Of a stretch of DNA of 64,000 nt, positions 26,513 through 38,900 are shown piece by piece (position 1 is the stretch's first letter; each line of letters begins with the position of its first letter). The notes below the pieces were generated by a model. That model made no database searches. It was given only the letters and a program-made list of their open reading frames with translations, and had not been told where the DNA came from. Position numbers and translations under genes: made by a program. The DNA is from Mycteria americana (taxonomy: Eukaryota; Chordata; Aves; Ciconiiformes; Ciconiidae). The stretch spans positions 28,738,501-28,802,500 of the forward strand of contig NC_134373.1 in the NCBI RefSeq assembly GCF_035582795.1, given 5' to 3'.

Positions 26513-27405
26513 GGCTCACTGCTGGCTCATATTCAGGCAGCTGTCAACCAACATGCCCAGGTCCTTTTCTGCCAGGCAGCTTTCCAGCCACTCTTCCCCA
26601 AGCCTGTAGCGTTGCATGGGGTTGTTGTGGCCCAAGTGCAGGACCTTGCACTTGGCCTTGTTAAACCTCATACAGTTGACATCGGCCCATCGATCCAGCC
26701 TGTCCAGGTCCCTCTGCAGAGCCTTCCTACCCTCAAGCAGATCAACACTCCCGCACAACTTGGTGTCATCTGCAAACTTACTGAGGGTGCACTCGATCCC
26801 TTCATCCAGATCATTGATAAAGATACTAAACAGAACTGGCCCCAACACAGAGCCCTGGGGGACACCACTTGTGACCGGCTGCCCACTGGAGTAAACTCCG
26901 TTCACCACCACTCTTTGGGCCCAGCCATCCAGCCAGTTCTTTACCCAGCGAAGAGTACACCCGTCCAAGCCATGAGCAGCCAGTTTCTCCAGGAGAATGC
27001 TGTGGGAAACCGTGTCAAAGGCTTTACTGAAGTCTACATAGACAACATCCACAGCCTTTCCCTCATCCACTAAGTGGGTCACCTTGTCATAGAAGGAGAT
27101 CAGGTTGGTCAAGCAGGACCTGCCTTTCCTAAACCCGTGCTGGCTGGGCTTGATCCCTTGGTTATTCTCTACATGCCGTGTGATGGCACTCAGGATGATC
27201 TGCTCCATCAGCTTTCCTGGTACTGAGGTCAGGCTGACAGGCCTGTAGTTCCCCAGGTCCTCCTTTCGGCCCTTCTTGTAGATGGGTGTCACATTTGCTA
27301 ATCTCCAGTCAGCAGGGACCTCCCCAGTTAGCCAGGACTGCTGGTAAATGATGGAAAGGGGCTTCGTGAGCACATCTGCCAGTTCCTTCAGTACTCTCGG
27401 GTGGA
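26513..27405 (-). pseudogene. CR1 ORF2 reverse transcriptase domain
   Basis: Remnant of the LINE reverse transcriptase. On the minus strand it begins [19 protein letters not shown] and continues for about 290 codons. In order it shows [14 protein letters not shown] (motif 2 region), [12 protein letters not shown] (motif A aspartate), [11 protein letters not shown] (motif B) and KFADDTKL (catalytic FADD, motif C), then the thumb region to LNMSQQ. All active-site residues I can place are present. It is out of frame with the endonuclease upstream and closed by a TGA at 26513-26515. In most CR1s the frame continues here, so this is probably a single-base change. Confidence 0.95.
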
Positions 27406-28228
27406 TCTCAGCCTTGCTACACCTTTGTAGTCCTCCTGAGTTGCCCGCCCCTTCTTCCAGAGGTCATAGACTCTCCTCTTTTTCCTGAGTTCGAGCCAGA
27501 GCTCTCTAGTCAGCCAGGCCGGTCTTCTTCCCCGCCGGCTCGTGTTTCGGCACCTGGGGACAGCCCGCTCTTGTGCCTTTAGGACTTCCTCCTTAAAGAA
27601 TGTCCAGCCTTCCTGGACTCCTTTGCCCATTAGGGCTGCCTCCCAGGGGACTCTCTCGACCAGTCTCCTAAACAGACCAAAGTCCGCCCTCTGGAAGTCT
27701 AAGGTGGCAGTTTTGCTGACCCTCCTCGCTGCTTCTCCACGTATCAAAAACTCTATCGTTTCGTGATCACTCTGCCCAAGACAGCCTCCAACCATCACAT
27801 GGCTCACAAGTCCTTCTCTGTTCGTGAACAAGAGGTCCAGCGGGGCACCTTCCCTAGTTGGCTCACTCACCAGCTGCGTCAGGAAGTTATCTGCCACATG
27901 CTCTAGGAACCTCCTAGACTGTTTCCTCTCTGCTGTATTGTATTTCCAGCAGACATCCGGCAGGTTGAAGTCCCCCACAAGAACAAGGGCTAGCGATCGT
28001 GAGGCTTCTCTCTCCCAGCTGCTTATAGAATAGTTCATCTGTCTCCTCATCCTGGTTGGGTGGTCTGTAACAGACTCCCACCACAATATCTGCCTTGCTG
28101 GCCTTCCCCCTGATTCTTACCCATAGACACTCCACCCTATCGTCACCATCATCGAGCTCTAAACTATCCAGACACTCCCTAACGTATAGGGCTACCCCAC
28201 CGCCTCTCCTGCCTCGCCTATCCCTCCT
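27400..28228 (-). pseudogene. CR1 ORF2 endonuclease domain, broken
   Basis: Remnant of the apurinic/apyrimidinic-type endonuclease that nicks target DNA during CR1 retrotransposition. The first part (28228 to about 28010) reads GGVALYVRECLDSLEL and VVGVCYRPPNQDEETDELF in one frame. A small insertion near 28004-28013 shifts to a second frame, which carries VLVGDFNLPDVCW (GDFN motif) and, about 65 residues on, the catalytic-type GQSDHETIEF (SDH motif). It then runs through the basic RRGRRPAWLTRELWLEL linker to VARL. The N-terminal third of the domain is missing through 5' truncation. Family assignment is secure; the protein cannot be made from this copy. Confidence 0.9.
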
Positions 28229-28235
28229 GAAGAGT

Positions 28236-28375
28236 TATAATACATATGTGTATATTGTAATAACATTTATATATGTATGTGAATATATGCATATATAATA
28301 TGTGTATGTATATAAAATATATGTATATAATATATTAAATAATGGAATATTTTCAAAATGCACATATATATGTAA
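28236..28375. repeat. TA/TG-rich tract at the 5' junction of the CR1
   Basis: Irregular TATG/TATA repeats directly behind the truncated 5' end of the CR1, separating it from the older CR1 tail at 28417. Confidence 0.85.
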
Positions 28376-28416
28376 AAATCAAGTAACCCATTGTCCATGT
28401 TCCTAGAGAAGTAGCT

Positions 28417-28627
28417 CAAGAAGTAATAGGCTCAAAATGCAGCTCCATAGGTTAGACATTAGGAAAAATGCTGACAATTAAGCTCGTGGATCGTATGGAA
28501 CAGACTAGTTTGCTGAAAATGAGTATGAACAGGCTGGACAAGCATCTGCTAATTATGATATAGCTATATTTTATCGGTAAGACAAGATTATCTTTCAGCG
28601 TCCTGCCAGCCCTATGATTCTGTATCC
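28417..28627 (+). mobile_element. Ancient CR1 3' fragment
   Basis: A degraded CR1 end on the plus strand. AAGAAGTAATAGGCTCAAAA and GGTTAGACATTAGGAAAAA match the end of CR1 ORF2. CAGGCTGGACAAGCATCTG follows, and GCCAGCCCTATGATTCTGT is the CR1 terminus. It is much more diverged than the copy at 25878-28228 and in the opposite orientation. Confidence 0.7.
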
Positions 28628-31600
28628 TTCTAGACTTTTAAACTCTGAACATCAGTAACGCATTTAACCAAATTGGTGCAGCATTGAAAGGACGAATTCC
28701 TTCTTTGGATATATGTGTTATTGAAAAAAAAAAAGGTCTACCTAATGAAGAACATGCTCTTCTGTCCAGCAGAGAGCAAGAGTCATTGCAGGATGTATCC
28801 AGCTGACACAGAAGAAAACAGAAGCTTGAGAGACAGTCCATTATGGAAGTGAAATAAAATTTGAAAGTGGTCACCACTTCTGATACAGGAGGAAAAAAAA
28901 AAAGAAAAAAGAAAAAAAGAAATGCCAAATAACCAGTGTGTTTGTGCTAGTAATTAAATGTTTCACAGATTGTAGGTTTTAATATGACAATGGGAAACAA
29001 CCAAGAAATTTTCCTCTTCCTGACAATTACTGGTTGTTTATTGCTCAGAATTTTTGAGTTATGCAAACACCTAAAAGGTAACTAATGCATCTTCTTTATG
29101 GCAGCCTTCGAGCTTCATGCAAGAATATTGAAGGGCTTTCAGGATCAGAGAGAAAGGAAGCTGTTTGGAAAGGGGACCACTAAATAAATGCATTCTAAAA
29201 TAAATGTTGAGTAATTCAATCATCAGAATGTATGAACAGAGTGAGCTCTGAAGTGAAACACAGTGACCAAAGAAATTAGTGGAGCCAAGTTGCTAAGCAG
29301 AGATAAATAGGGGTCTAATTGGTTTTATACATCTCAATTGAGGTACTTATTCATGTGCAAAAAACTCACAACATTAAAAATAATTTGATTTAGAAATTGT
29401 TTTCATGGAAAGCATACAGGATGAAGTTCCTGTATCAATGTAATATAGTGACAGCAGAAGAGAAGATATTTCCAGTTAAACACTTGAAAGCATCCTATCC
29501 ATAAATTAGTTGGTAGGCAATAGACTTCATATGAACTGTGGCTCAGAATGGGAAAATATGTTCTCCTCAGAAAAATCAGGCAAGTGAATGATATAAACAT
29601 ATTCTGTAAATTCTGATAGGTCAGTAGTTATCTTCGTAGTTAAATAGAAATTATGTTTTTTGATATGTTTAGCTGCTGTCTTCTACTAGTGGATATCAAA
29701 GTAGCTCCAAATTTTTGGGTGTCTGTATGACTCAGGGAAGCAACAGAAGTATGTACCTCCCTTGTTAACTACATCTTTATTATTATTTTGTATCAGTCAA
29801 AATGAGTTTCAGATGCCATTACCCAGAACTTTCCAACCTCATGAAGATAAAGTAAATTAGCTAGGAGCTAGATTATCCGGTATCATGCCCTAGTTTTTTT
29901 CTCCTCTTTCCTTCTTACCCTGTTCTTGCTGCTCAGTGAGAGAAGAGGGGTGAGAACAATCTAGTTAATAGCTGACAGCTGGTGAAGGATGGGAGCTTCA
30001 AACCTGTTTACTCAAGGTCAAATTAAATCTGGATGTCTTACTGGATGGGGTCTTTAGTTGCTAGAGTTCGCAAGGTGACCTCGACTCTGTTATGTGAGAA
30101 ATCTCAGCTGATCAGTGTGTGGAAGCTGTCCTCTGACTCAACCTGCTCCCTCAAAAAATTTGCAAGGACCTAGAGGCCCAGCTGTTGTTGCCTCATCCCC
30201 TTCTTCTTTCCTTTGTGTTACATGTCATGCTGTTGCACTGCTGTCACTTCACCTGCTGGGACTTTATTGTCTTAAGTGCCCTGGCTACTATCACTTTCTC
30301 TTCAATACCTACTGGTTTTGGCATTCACCAACATGGAAGTCACCATGCTCTGGCCAAAAACGCTTCGCAGCTGAGGCTGTACTTTCACAGGAGTGAAGAA
30401 CAAAGGCTTTGACATCCACTAGGGGGGAACCTGATATCTTGATTACAGCTCCTGACTGTATCCATGTGGGCCACATTTGTGATGGAGGGACATGCCCAAA
30501 TGAAGAACTTTAGGCACTTAGAGTTCACTGCAGGTTTCCTAGTGAGTTCAAGCTCCAGCCTGGGGCTATATACTTCCAACCCGGCTGCTTTTATTTCCCA
30601 TAAAGAACCCTGTGGACACAAAAGCCCTGTATTTGTTGTGGCTTTGAGAACAAAGGCACTTAAAAATAAGTAAAAATTTAGCCAGAATATGAAGAAAATG
30701 GCCATGATTAAAGTAATAGTTCAGTAATGCATTTGCTGAACAAGTCTAAGATGAAGTAAAACATTGACCTTCTAGATTATTTCTTAGAAGGAAGCAAGGA
30801 ACAGATGGGCAGTGCTCTTTGCTGGAACCTAATGAAACATACATTTATTCAGTGAACAGAAAACAGTCTTCTGGTTGCAAAGCATGCTTTCGAGATGAAG
30901 AGATATGTCACATAAATACTGAGAAGACTAAATAAATTTTGAGTCTCGAAATACTAAGCTTTAATTAAAATTGTATTTCAGTAAATGGAAGGTTGTAATA
31001 GTTCAGATAAAAAATTAACATAGGGATGTTTCTAAATGGAAATTAAGCCCATTTCATAACCTTCTAACAAAGTTTTGAGATATGTAATCTTGTTTCTCAA
31101 AACAAAGTTTTGTTTTAACCAACATACTGGTCTTTGAGTGTTCTGAACATACATGTAACAATTTTTATCTTCTACATAATTTTCATCAAACTTAATGCCC
31201 TAAAGTCCACTTAGCAAGGAAAAAGATGTGGAGAAACATATCTCTGGCAGAGCTATGTAATGAATGCTGAATGATAGCTACTCTGGAAAACAAAGGATTT
31301 CTCATTTTTTAATGAAAGTCAAGATCACCAAATTGCTAGCTTTCCTAAAGAAGGTTGTCATTTAGTACACAGCCCAGACAAAAAGGATATCACCCTGAAA
31401 GTCTTGTGGGTGAGGTAAAGACTGATTCACCACACCTCACTTCAGAACTTTGGATTGTGCACAGCAGAGATTTTTCCGCGAATGAAGAGAATGAGGATTT
31501 TTAGGAACTGAAAGGCTCCTTATTCACCTCTTCCCCTACTAGTATCTTCAAAGAAGGGGCTAGCCAGCTGTAGGTGGCATTTAGGCACAATTTCTTTCTG

Positions 31601-32904
31601 CATGCTGTGGCATAGCTTCAGTCATTTGGTGAGTTGCAGACTGACTATGTGATGTTGTGGCTCTGTAATCTGCTGTTGGACTGAACCCAAAGGTTGCTGA
31701 ACTGGAGAGTACCATGGGATGTACATGGACATCCTCAGGAATGGAGAGGATGAAGGCAAAGGGCAGAGCAAACCATCTTCTCTGCTGAAAGCATTGCAAA
31801 GTTGTCCTCAGGAAACCTAAGGGAGGGAATGCGAGTCAACTGGGAAAGAGAGCAGGGAAAAAAATACTTGGAAAAATTTCTCAACCCCCACGGCACAACT
31901 GGTGACTGCACTGCTTTCCATCAGGTGGCTGTTTCAGGAAGGTTTAGCAGCCTGGTTGGAGTCTGTTTTCAAAGATTATAAGCAGTGATTTTCATTTTTA
32001 AAAAATTGTTTTTATTACATGTTCCCTACCAAAGGCAGCAAAGGGCAGAGGCTGTCACAAAGCCTGGAAGTCGAGACACGAACTTCAACTTTCTGTGGGT
32101 TACCTTTGACACTTCTATTCCCTCAGACTTCTGAGCTTCATAGCAGAGAAGCAATCCACAGAAAACCTGCTAATCTGACCACAGAAAGAAATAACTCAAT
32201 ACCCTAAATTTTTCTAAGAAGTCCACCTTTAAATTCCAGCAACAAGGGACTGTGACTCCCCCTTTGGGAGTCTGTTCCCTCTGCTTGAATTAACAAAGTA
32301 AAGGCAATTTTTCCACTCACGTTTCACACAGAAGGTTTATTTCCCAGCAGTTAGAAGTAGATACTTAGCTGCTTTTAAAACTTGAGGAGCTCTGTAATTG
32401 AAACACTAAGTTATTCTGTGCACAAAAAGACTCAATCAGATTGCTGCTCACTCACAACATACGCCAAACTTCGGAGGTTGTGTTATTTTCTTTCTTTTTG
32501 CATCTAAAATGTACAGAACATCCACTTTACAGAAAACTGAAATTTTCTGAACAAAAAGTAAAGAGGAAAAAAAACCTTTGCCTTATTGATTTTTGGCCTA
32601 ATATGGTGGTTCTAGAGGATATATTTTTTCTGTGGTCATGTTGAACTGACATGTTTTGGTCTTCTGCTTAAAATCAACAGGTTTAATTTTGAATGTATTC
32701 AACATGATCAGAGTTACTCTGACCTGCAAGAATGTTGTATAAGATCTGGAGTTAATACTAAACATAATGTTTACCAGAGTAGCTGTTAAACAAAATGTTA
32801 CAGCTAGAGACGTATACAGCTCAGTGTTGTAGACCTGGTCTATTGAACCGGGTACATGCTTTTAAAAAATTCTCTTAAAATACGAAATGGTGTTAACAGC
32901 CTGT

Positions 32905-32975
32905 TTATATATACACATATATTTGTATATATGTGTATATATATATAAATATCTCTCTGTGTGTGTATGTACACA
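32905..32975. repeat. TA/TG-rich tract
   Basis: Mixed TATATA, TGTGTA and CTCTCTG repeats. Confidence 0.85.
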
Positions 32976-34104
32976 ACCTTCTCAGAAACTGGCTAGGAAA
33001 TAATTAGATAATGTCTTCAGAAAATATCTCGCTTTAAAAGTTTTCAAGACACTGAAACAAATCAGCCACTTATAAAACATAATGCATTCTAAAGCCATTG
33101 ACTTTGGAATACCTCATATCAAATAATTTATAATCTTTCTTGAGGGTATATGTTAATTTTCTTACAAGAACTAGAGCCCAGCTTCTTAAAGGTACTTTAC
33201 TCTCTAATTCCCAGTGAAATCAGTGTGGATTAGGGACCTAAATTGGCATTAGACTTTTAAATAATTTTGAGAATCTGGATATAGTCTCTTAAGCACAATG
33301 GCATTTATAGCAATTAGGAAAAATAATACTCAAATTATAAGTATAAAGTAGTTTTCATTATTAACTGAAACTTATCTCTGTCAGTACAGCTAAGGCAGCC
33401 CCCCAAATCTGGAAGCATTCAGCTGTGCATTGAAATTGTTGTATATGAGAAGCAATGGGACTGAGCCACAGTCAACACCCTGAAAAAGGTCACCTGTTAA
33501 AAATTAAGAAATCTTTCAGTAGCTGTCTACTGGCTCCTGGGGGACGCAGAGAATGTCATCAAATGCCGCCTAGCCACAGACCTTAGCACCGTGTCTTGTC
33601 CATGAAAACGGCTACATTAGGTCACTTGTCCTGATCCCATTACAGGGCACCTACTTGTCCCATCTTCCCATATCTTCATTTAGATGCTGCACTCTGTTTT
33701 GGCTTTGTTGTTGCTTTCTTGTCCCTTCAAATATTTACTGTGTGCTACTGAGTGATTGTTTTCTTCTGCCCCAGCGGTGGCTACATTCATCTCTGCGGTG
33801 GCTGAAATAACTCCTGGGCAACATTTGTGTTCACAAAATGCTTGTGGGCACCTGGGATGAAGGTGATGTATATGTTGTACAGGGAAGATAGTATTCTCCC
33901 CCTGCCCAGCTGACACAGGTCACTGAATTATGTTATCTAGTGTAAGTATACATATATACACGCAGGTATATTTATACAGCTTGTAAAAGGGCTGCTTTCT
34001 TACCAGGCCATTATAAGTTTTTCCATTTCTACTAACTTGGTACAGTACAGCAGGCCCATGCATTTACTTCCACAATCACTTTGCTTTTTTATCCAGCAAC
34101 TGTC

Positions 34105-34130
34105 TTTTAATTAGCTGCTGCTAATTAAAA
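34105..34130. promoter_or_regulatory. AT-rich palindrome with paired TAATTA-type sites
   Basis: TTTTAATTAGC and GCTAATTAAAA form a perfect 11-bp inverted repeat around TGCT. Each arm contains the TAATTA core bound by many homeodomain proteins. Regulatory use is inference. Confidence 0.4.
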
Positions 34131-34761
34131 AAACTAACAAATACCCAGACTGTTGTAAAAACTGGTGATAATCTATGGATTAAATGAATAAGGACAAATA
34201 GAAGTTAAGCTCATTAAGGCTTACGGGGGTTAACGAGCAGGAACATTAGTTGAGCATTGCTGAGAATTGTAAAGGGGGGGCTTCACTGGCATACGATCTA
34301 ACAGAGAGCCTGGATCTGACAAGATGTATGGGGACATGAACAAAATATCACAAGTGAGGGCAAACATTTACAGACATCAGCTGCGCCAGAGTTGCTTTTA
34401 TGGAATGGCCAGCATGTTGTGAAAACATACGGTACGTTTTCCTGTGATAAAAGATGGGTGAATGATGTTAACTGTGTGGTGCAATGGCTGAGAGCTGTGA
34501 AACTTGTTGGAGAGAAAGCCTTTGCACGGAGGCCAAGCACACCCCAGCCAGTAGTGTAGCTAATCATAACCATTTGCGCCTGTTGGAAAAGTCATGGGAC
34601 TGATGCCAAGCAGCCCAGTAAGCCAAGGCTTTTGGGAGAGCTCAGTGTTGTATGCAGATAGGAATTGCTGCAATACACTGAACTCTGTTGCTGCTTTAAT
34701 GATGTTATAGATGCATCATACATGAGACATGGCCACACTTGGGCTATCTCTGCACATGCAG

Positions 34762-34783
34762 CATATATATATATATATATATA
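34762..34783. repeat. (TA)n dinucleotide repeat
   Basis: About 11 TA units. Confidence 0.9.
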
Positions 34784-36703
34784 ATGTCAAAAAGCATGCA
34801 GTGTTTTAGCTAACTGCTGAGCCTATGCTCCATACCACACTGTGATATGATAAAGCATATCCAAACAGCTCTCTGAATGTCCAAAATGTCAACTGCAATA
34901 ATCTCCAGGTCAGTTTATTTAAAACAAACAAGGAAAAAACCCAAAAAGCCAAACCAAACAAAATCAAACACCTTTCCTTATTGTTTCAAACAGGCCCAAC
35001 TAACTGCCCAAGAGTTAATAAATGTTTCATAAATTGGGTTCAGCCACACAGATGCTGGGACTGAAGTATCCAAGAGAATTTGTATTCTGCAGTAAGTTGG
35101 CCAGTATTTCTGGAAGTCAGCATAAGATGCTTGCATTGGCAGGAGGTAGGTAATAAATGTCATTCCAATTCTCCCAAATTCAGATGATAAGGCGTAATAT
35201 GAGGGTGGCTGGGGATAGGACAAACAAATCTAGATAGAAGTATAGATGAAAATGGCAACTAGGAATAAGCAAAATAAAGCCAAACAAGGCCTAACAGCAG
35301 CAAAGATAAACATGTATTGAATAGAGGACACAATTAGAAATGACTGCAGCCCTCACGTACAGTGTTCAGTGTTGAATTATGTCTTTGCAAAAGGTGTTTG
35401 ATATTGGCATCCTCTCTGCGGAGAGGTTGGTGGTTTTAAGAACCTCTGTGAGAAGGAGCTTGGCTGGTTTTAGACAAAGGGGATGGGCTTGCTTTGCATA
35501 AAAGTACTAAAGTACCTGTATTAAAGGCTTGGTCTCTGAGCTCTCAGAGGAACTAGAAGACATTTATCTCAGGTGTTGACCATTCTCTAAGCATATTTGA
35601 CCACTTCTTGGTACAAATTCTGCTAGGGATAGAGAGCATTGATTATTCTAGGGGAAGCTTGCTCCAGTAATCAGCTGAGAAAGAAAACGAACCCCTCATG
35701 ACTTGCAAAGGTCCTGGCTTATCCCTGGTATTTTTAGGTAAGCTGAAGTAAGAGGTTTCTGAGGCTCAACAGTTTCATTCTGGCTTCCCTGGGACCCAGA
35801 ATCGGGTATTAACCAAACACCCCAACAGGACTAGCTTTTTTAATCTTATCTGACCTTTGGTGCACAGATGTGCTGCTGCCATTCTACATTGGTGGTAATA
35901 ACTTCTATGCACTACATTTCCATCGGGGGAAAGTATTAATAATAAGTAAAAAAAAAAAAAAAACTATCCACTAAGTTCTCAGCAAAATGATTGATTGCAT
36001 TTGAAATTGTTCTTTCCTTCTTCTAATGTCCCAGATTTGGGGATTAGCCAGTAAAGAGGAGAAGCAAACTAACCTTCATCTATTTCTTTTATGTGCATCT
36101 CACTAACCTCCAATATGAAGGGAAATGCAGCTGAACAAAGATGAAGATTATCAATATTAAAAGGTCATTTTTATTACAATTAATGCATGGGGACATAACT
36201 GGGGTACTGAGGGATGCTGTGGCAATTAGTTTTGTTTGGGATCTAGGGAACAGAGCTGCCAGTTTGAGTAGTACAACAGTATAATGGGAAGTTCCTTTGA
36301 AACAGTGATTTATTATATTGAACTGCAATATCAGATAAGGACCTCTACAAGTGGCACTGTCTCTACAAAATGTAAAACCAATCTTCTGCCCAAAAAAGCT
36401 GTATCAAGACGGGACAGCCAGCAAATGCTTTACAAAGGCCAGACCAAAAGCCAGAGTCTAATTTGTCTGCAGCAAGATGCCACACCTCTGGTAAGCTTGG
36501 GCCATGTGTCCCAGCCTATCTTGAATCCTAAACTGGAAAGTTCGTTAGCCACAGGCCAACCTTCTTCTGCCTACAGGGCTTATGATAAAAGGGAGCATTA
36601 GCATTAATTTCAAGGGCCAAGAGCTAAAGGGCCACATCACTGGTTTGTTTTTTTTTTTTTTTACACTAATAGCTGGAATTTCTCACAAGTGACAAAGCAC
36701 ATA

Positions 36704-36812
36704 GAATCACAGAATCGTAGAATGCTTTGGATTATAAGGGACCTTTACAGGTCATCTAGTCCAACACCCCTGCAAGAGCATGGACATCTTTAACTAGATC
36801 AGGTACATCTTT
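36704..36812 (-). mobile_element. CR1 3'-end fragment
   Basis: Begins with the CR1 terminal repeats (ATCACAGAATCGTAGAATG). It continues GGACCTTTACAGGTCATCTA and GTCCAACACCCCTGC, the complement of a CR1 3' UTR. Only about 110 bp remain. Confidence 0.85.
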
Positions 36813-38399
36813 AATGGGAGCTTTGCTTTGGGCAGGGTACTGTAGAGATCTGCTGCTGAACCTTTAGTGGTGACTTGCACTGAGGTCTGTCCCCTCAGTG
36901 GGGAGACTGGTTCCTGAATGTGTTATTCGGGACACTTTTTCCCATTTTGTGATTTATTCTTTTCCTTCATGGGAAATGACATCAATTTGTTATAGATCAG
37001 GAACATTTCTGGTGCAAAAATAATCTTTTGAGATCTGTACAGAACATTTTACAGATATTTGAGTTCCTGGGTAGGGGAAGGTTTCTGCATAGAAAGCTCA
37101 CTAGATTTTGGGATTTTGTAACACAGAATCTAATGACACTCACTACCAAGGTTTATTTCAAGTCCCAATTTCTTTAGCATGATTTGAAAACCACCCTGTC
37201 CTTTTGATAAGGATTTGGCTTGCTGTGTGAGAAAATACAAAGAAATGCTTCAAACCACGTTTCACAGACAGTGCCTGCAGATATTTTGACTACTGGGCAG
37301 GGGGTTATGCTTTTCTATTTTAAACTACTTCCAAGTCTATTATCACTGAGGAGAAATGAAAGTGTGTAATATTTTTGGTCCTCTGAAGAAACCAGTCTAC
37401 TGGTGGAAACCAGTCTATGTGTGGGAGCTGTGGGCCATTCTGAATTGGTAATGGTGGTCAACACCACAACATGTTCTGTATGGATCAGTAATATCATGTA
37501 AGATGATTTCTGCCAAGCAGCAGTTAGTCTTTGGAAATTAGGAATTCATTATCATAATGACTTCTCAGACACCTGCCACGGAGTCTCTGAACACTTTAGT
37601 AGATGCTATGAGCTACTTCAGGGTATGAAAGTCTCCAGGTGAGAGAGCTGGGATGATATCTTCAAAGAACTTTTTCAGAACTGAGAATATCCAAAGGTAC
37701 CTTGAAGATATCTTTAAGTCTATGCCTTTCCCAGTAAGTAGTTATCCTTCACTTAGATATCAAAAATTTTAACAAATGTGCTTGAAATTCAACAAAGTTT
37801 TGATAGAAAAGAAAAAAGGGTTCTTTTCTAAAACTAACTTACTTAAAAAAGGGAGGGAAGATAATTAGGAAAGAAAAAAAAAGTCAAAGGAAACAGTTTT
37901 GAGTAAAACTGAATTATATATGTTCTTTTGATTAGTTTTGCTAATGAAAATGATAGAGAATAAGAGAGTCAACCAACAAAGTGTTTTGCTCCATTCTGTG
38001 TTCAGAGAAATACAACATTTAGAGAGCTTTTATAGAAAACGATCTTGCAGGCTCTGGGGATTTAGTTATATGATCTAGGAGGTCTTGGTTTAGTGAATAT
38101 GCTTGTAGTACTTCCAGACTCTTCCTTACATGGGTGAAGAAATTGAAGCAAGCAGTTCCACAAGCAGAAGAACAAATGAAGTCCAGTTTCCTGTGGCTTT
38201 GGATGTTCTGATTGAATTCTCTCTCTCATCTAATGAAAACCTGGCTGAAGCTTTTCCTGGAGACGGTTCTAGCAGCTGCCTTTCCCCAGGCGGCGGAGAA
38301 GGATCTCTCTGGCTGTGTGTTTTCTTGAAACTCACAGGAACATAAAATTGTTAAAAATGCAACCTGCCAAATGCCAAAATAAAGGATGTTTGTACACGT

Positions 38400-38900
38400 G
38401 TAAGTAGTTCCCGGGTAAAATACCAGTAGATGGCGCTTGAGAACATGCAGTGCTCTTCCTGGGTTTCGTAGCGTAATAAATCCTCTTCTTGGGCACCCTG
38501 ACGGAATTTTGCCGGTAGATCTTTTCGTAACACTCCCAACAGCATCCCCCTCACAGGAATCTCCCGGCCGCTGGATGCAGCTGCACTCGCCAGTTCGGAG
38601 TCACCTGCAGCTGGGGTGGGTGAAAACACAGCGGCCCTATTAGGAGGCATTGCTTTTGCTTACAGATACTGTGTTTTCTTCTTCATACTAACAGGTGAGC
38701 GGCTCAGAATGAGGAAGCACAGCTCTGCGTTGGAAAATGGGCAGGCACACACCTGGCAAGTGAAAAGAAAGCCGAGTTGTATGACTCCCCAAGTGGCACG
38801 CGACGGGCAGCCGGGGCCAGCTGCGTGCCAAGCTGTGGAGCCGCTGCAGTGCCACAGGTCCTGCCGCCCCCGTGTTCAGCCTTCCTGTGCCACACCAGGC
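38400..38900 (+). promoter_or_regulatory. Locally CpG-enriched segment with a strong splice donor
   Basis: About twenty or more CpGs occur here, far above the surrounding DNA. ACAG|GTGAGCGG at about 38692 is a strong plus-strand splice donor and TTTGCTTACAG just upstream is an acceptor-like site. This could be a small CpG island or exon of a non-coding RNA. No conserved protein frame is visible. Confidence 0.3.

Larger units (their letters stand above)
25878..28228 (-). mobile_element. CR1 LINE retrotransposon, 5'-truncated, relatively young
   Basis: A 2.35-kb CR1 copy on the minus strand. Its 3' end carries the CR1 hallmark of tandem ATTCTGTG-type 8-bp repeats (seen as CACAGAATCACAGAATCACG at the low-coordinate end) and a short 3' UTR of about 95 nt. 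Upstream lie the ORF2 C-terminal domain, the reverse transcriptase and most of the endonuclease. It is 5' truncated within the endonuclease, as usual for CR1. It is non-functional: there is a frameshift near 28004-28013, a change of frame with missing sequence near 27400, and one in-frame TGA at 26513-26515. The otherwise open frames suggest fairly recent insertion compared with the other CR1 pieces in the window. Confidence 0.95.
28628..36703. other. Intergenic DNA with simple repeats
   Basis: TA tracts (32905, 34762), an A-run near 35949 and the homeodomain-type palindrome at 34105. No gene recognised. Confidence 0.65.

Noticed and set aside
26063..27073. 336-codon plus-strand open frame, the longest in the window
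   Set aside because: It is antisense to the CR1 reverse transcriptase and has no domain of its own; its openness follows from the codon pattern of the true frame.
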